This document shows, piece after piece, positions 14,104 through 14,517 of a stretch of 14,517 nt of DNA (positions are counted from its first letter, which is position 1; every line of letters starts with the position of its first letter). The position numbers and the translations under genes are program-made. The DNA lies in assembly GCA_934589665.1 (NCBI GenBank), contig CAKTOJ010000036.1, positions 1 through 14,517 of the forward strand, read 5' to 3'. Under the pieces are notes generated by a model. That model was given only the letters and a program-made list of their open reading frames with translations. It searched no databases and was not told the DNA's origin. The stretch is from an uncultured Oscillospiraceae bacterium (GTDB taxonomy: Bacteria; Bacillota; Clostridia; Oscillospirales; Oscillospiraceae).

Positions 14104-14517
14104 TTATCCACTTTGCGTATCCGCATCCAGCGGCGCTAATAGCTGCTTCGGGCGCTGAACGATGGTGACGGAAACGCCCATTTCTGCAAGGTTTTCCGCC
14201 ATTTCCAGACCGATAAAGCCGCCGCCAGCCAAAACAGCGGTTTTCGGCTTCTGATCCTCTACAAAGTACCTAATGCGGAGGGTATCCTCCACGGTGCGCA
14301 GAGTGAAAACACGCTCGCTGCTGATGCCGGAAAGCGCAGGAACCGTCGGCTTTGCGCCGGGTGCGAGAAGCAGTTTGTCATAGGTTTCCGTATAGACCTT
14401 CCCGCTGTCCAGGGCGCGGACAGTGACGGTTTTCTCTGCGGGATTGATCGCAGTTACTTCCTGCCGTACTCGTACATCAATGCGAAAGCGATCCCAAAAG
14501 CTCTCCGGAGTTTGCAG
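14104..14517 (-). CDS. FAD/NAD(P)-dependent oxidoreductase (CoA-disulfide reductase-like), partial and C-terminally truncated
   Basis: The frame is open from the window's right edge; 137 residues are visible. It includes the end of the FAD domain (YDKLLLAPGAKP) and the start of the NAD(P) domain with the dinucleotide motif AVLAGGGFIGLEMAENLAEMG (GxGxxG at about visible residues 98-103) and VTIVQRPKQLLAPLD. This pattern fits the class of pyridine nucleotide-disulfide oxidoreductases that includes NADH oxidases and CoA-disulfide reductases; these flavoenzymes use NAD(P)H in the cytoplasm. Family proteins continue for at least 250 residues beyond this point, but here the sequence changes after PLD to ADTQSG and a TAA. 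So the second half of the NAD domain and the dimerisation domain are missing, and the product is unlikely to be active. Confidence 0.8.
   Translation of the reverse strand: MQTPESFWDRFRIDVRVRQEVTAINPAEKTVTVRALDSGKVYTETYDKLLLAPGAKPTVPALSGISSERVFTLRTVEDTLRIRYFVEDQKPKTAVLAGGGFIGLEMAENLAEMGVSVTIVQRPKQLLAPLDADTQSG

Noticed and set aside
1..14517. CRISPR array, tRNA or rRNA genes
   Set aside because: No regularly spaced identical repeats of CRISPR size and no cloverleaf or rRNA signature sequences were seen.

Overview
The window looks like the chromosome of an anaerobic, GC-rich, Gram-positive Firmicute, probably a gut clostridial (Oscillospirales-like) bacterium. The reasons are strong AGGAGG-type ribosome binding sites, consensus sigma-A promoters, lipoproteins with LxGC or LAAC lipoboxes, a SpoVT/AbrB-type sporulation regulator fragment, and families common in clostridia (DUF4349, DUF6512, BMP-type nucleoside ABC transporter, MarR-MATE pair). 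This placement is inferred from families and signals; no marker gene is present.

Left part (1-5393), mostly intact housekeeping and accessory genes. The 3' end of an XRE-type membrane-anchored regulator overlaps a small MGMT-family protein on the + strand. A perfect bidirectional terminator separates these from a MATE efflux gene on the - strand, which has a consensus promoter inside an operator-like palindrome. A DUF6512 membrane protein follows on the + strand. A second bidirectional terminator faces a - strand cluster reading nucleoside phosphorylase, then a DUF4349 lipoprotein, then an MBL-fold hydrolase.

Middle part (5394-10442), the functional core. A complete BMP-family nucleoside ABC transporter (lipoprotein, double ATPase, two permeases) runs on the + strand and is divergent from the nucleoside phosphorylase. 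Both face-to-face promoters are recognisable, and each is touched by an inverted AAGCGTT half-site. Import plus phosphorolysis makes a coherent nucleoside scavenging module. A 10-bp GC hairpin lies between the binding-protein gene and the ATPase gene, and a terminator ends the operon.

Right part (10443-14517), a decaying accessory region. A SpoVT/AbrB-type gene is cut after about 34 codons. It is followed by a TerY-like VWA pseudogene (one nonsense codon and one frameshift), a possible zinc-ribbon remnant, a stretch without a convincing gene, a degenerate 15-bp minisatellite with a nearby palindrome, a 5'-truncated MarR gene, a frameshifted second MATE gene, and an FAD/NAD oxidoreductase whose C-terminus is lost. 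Six broken or probably broken genes in 4 kb suggest repeated insertion, deletion and decay.

I found no CRISPR array, tRNA, rRNA or complete insertion sequence. I do not see convincing evidence for an intact, undescribed system. The most unusual items are the regulatory architectures of the MATE and nucleoside promoters and the minisatellite beside the truncated MarR gene.
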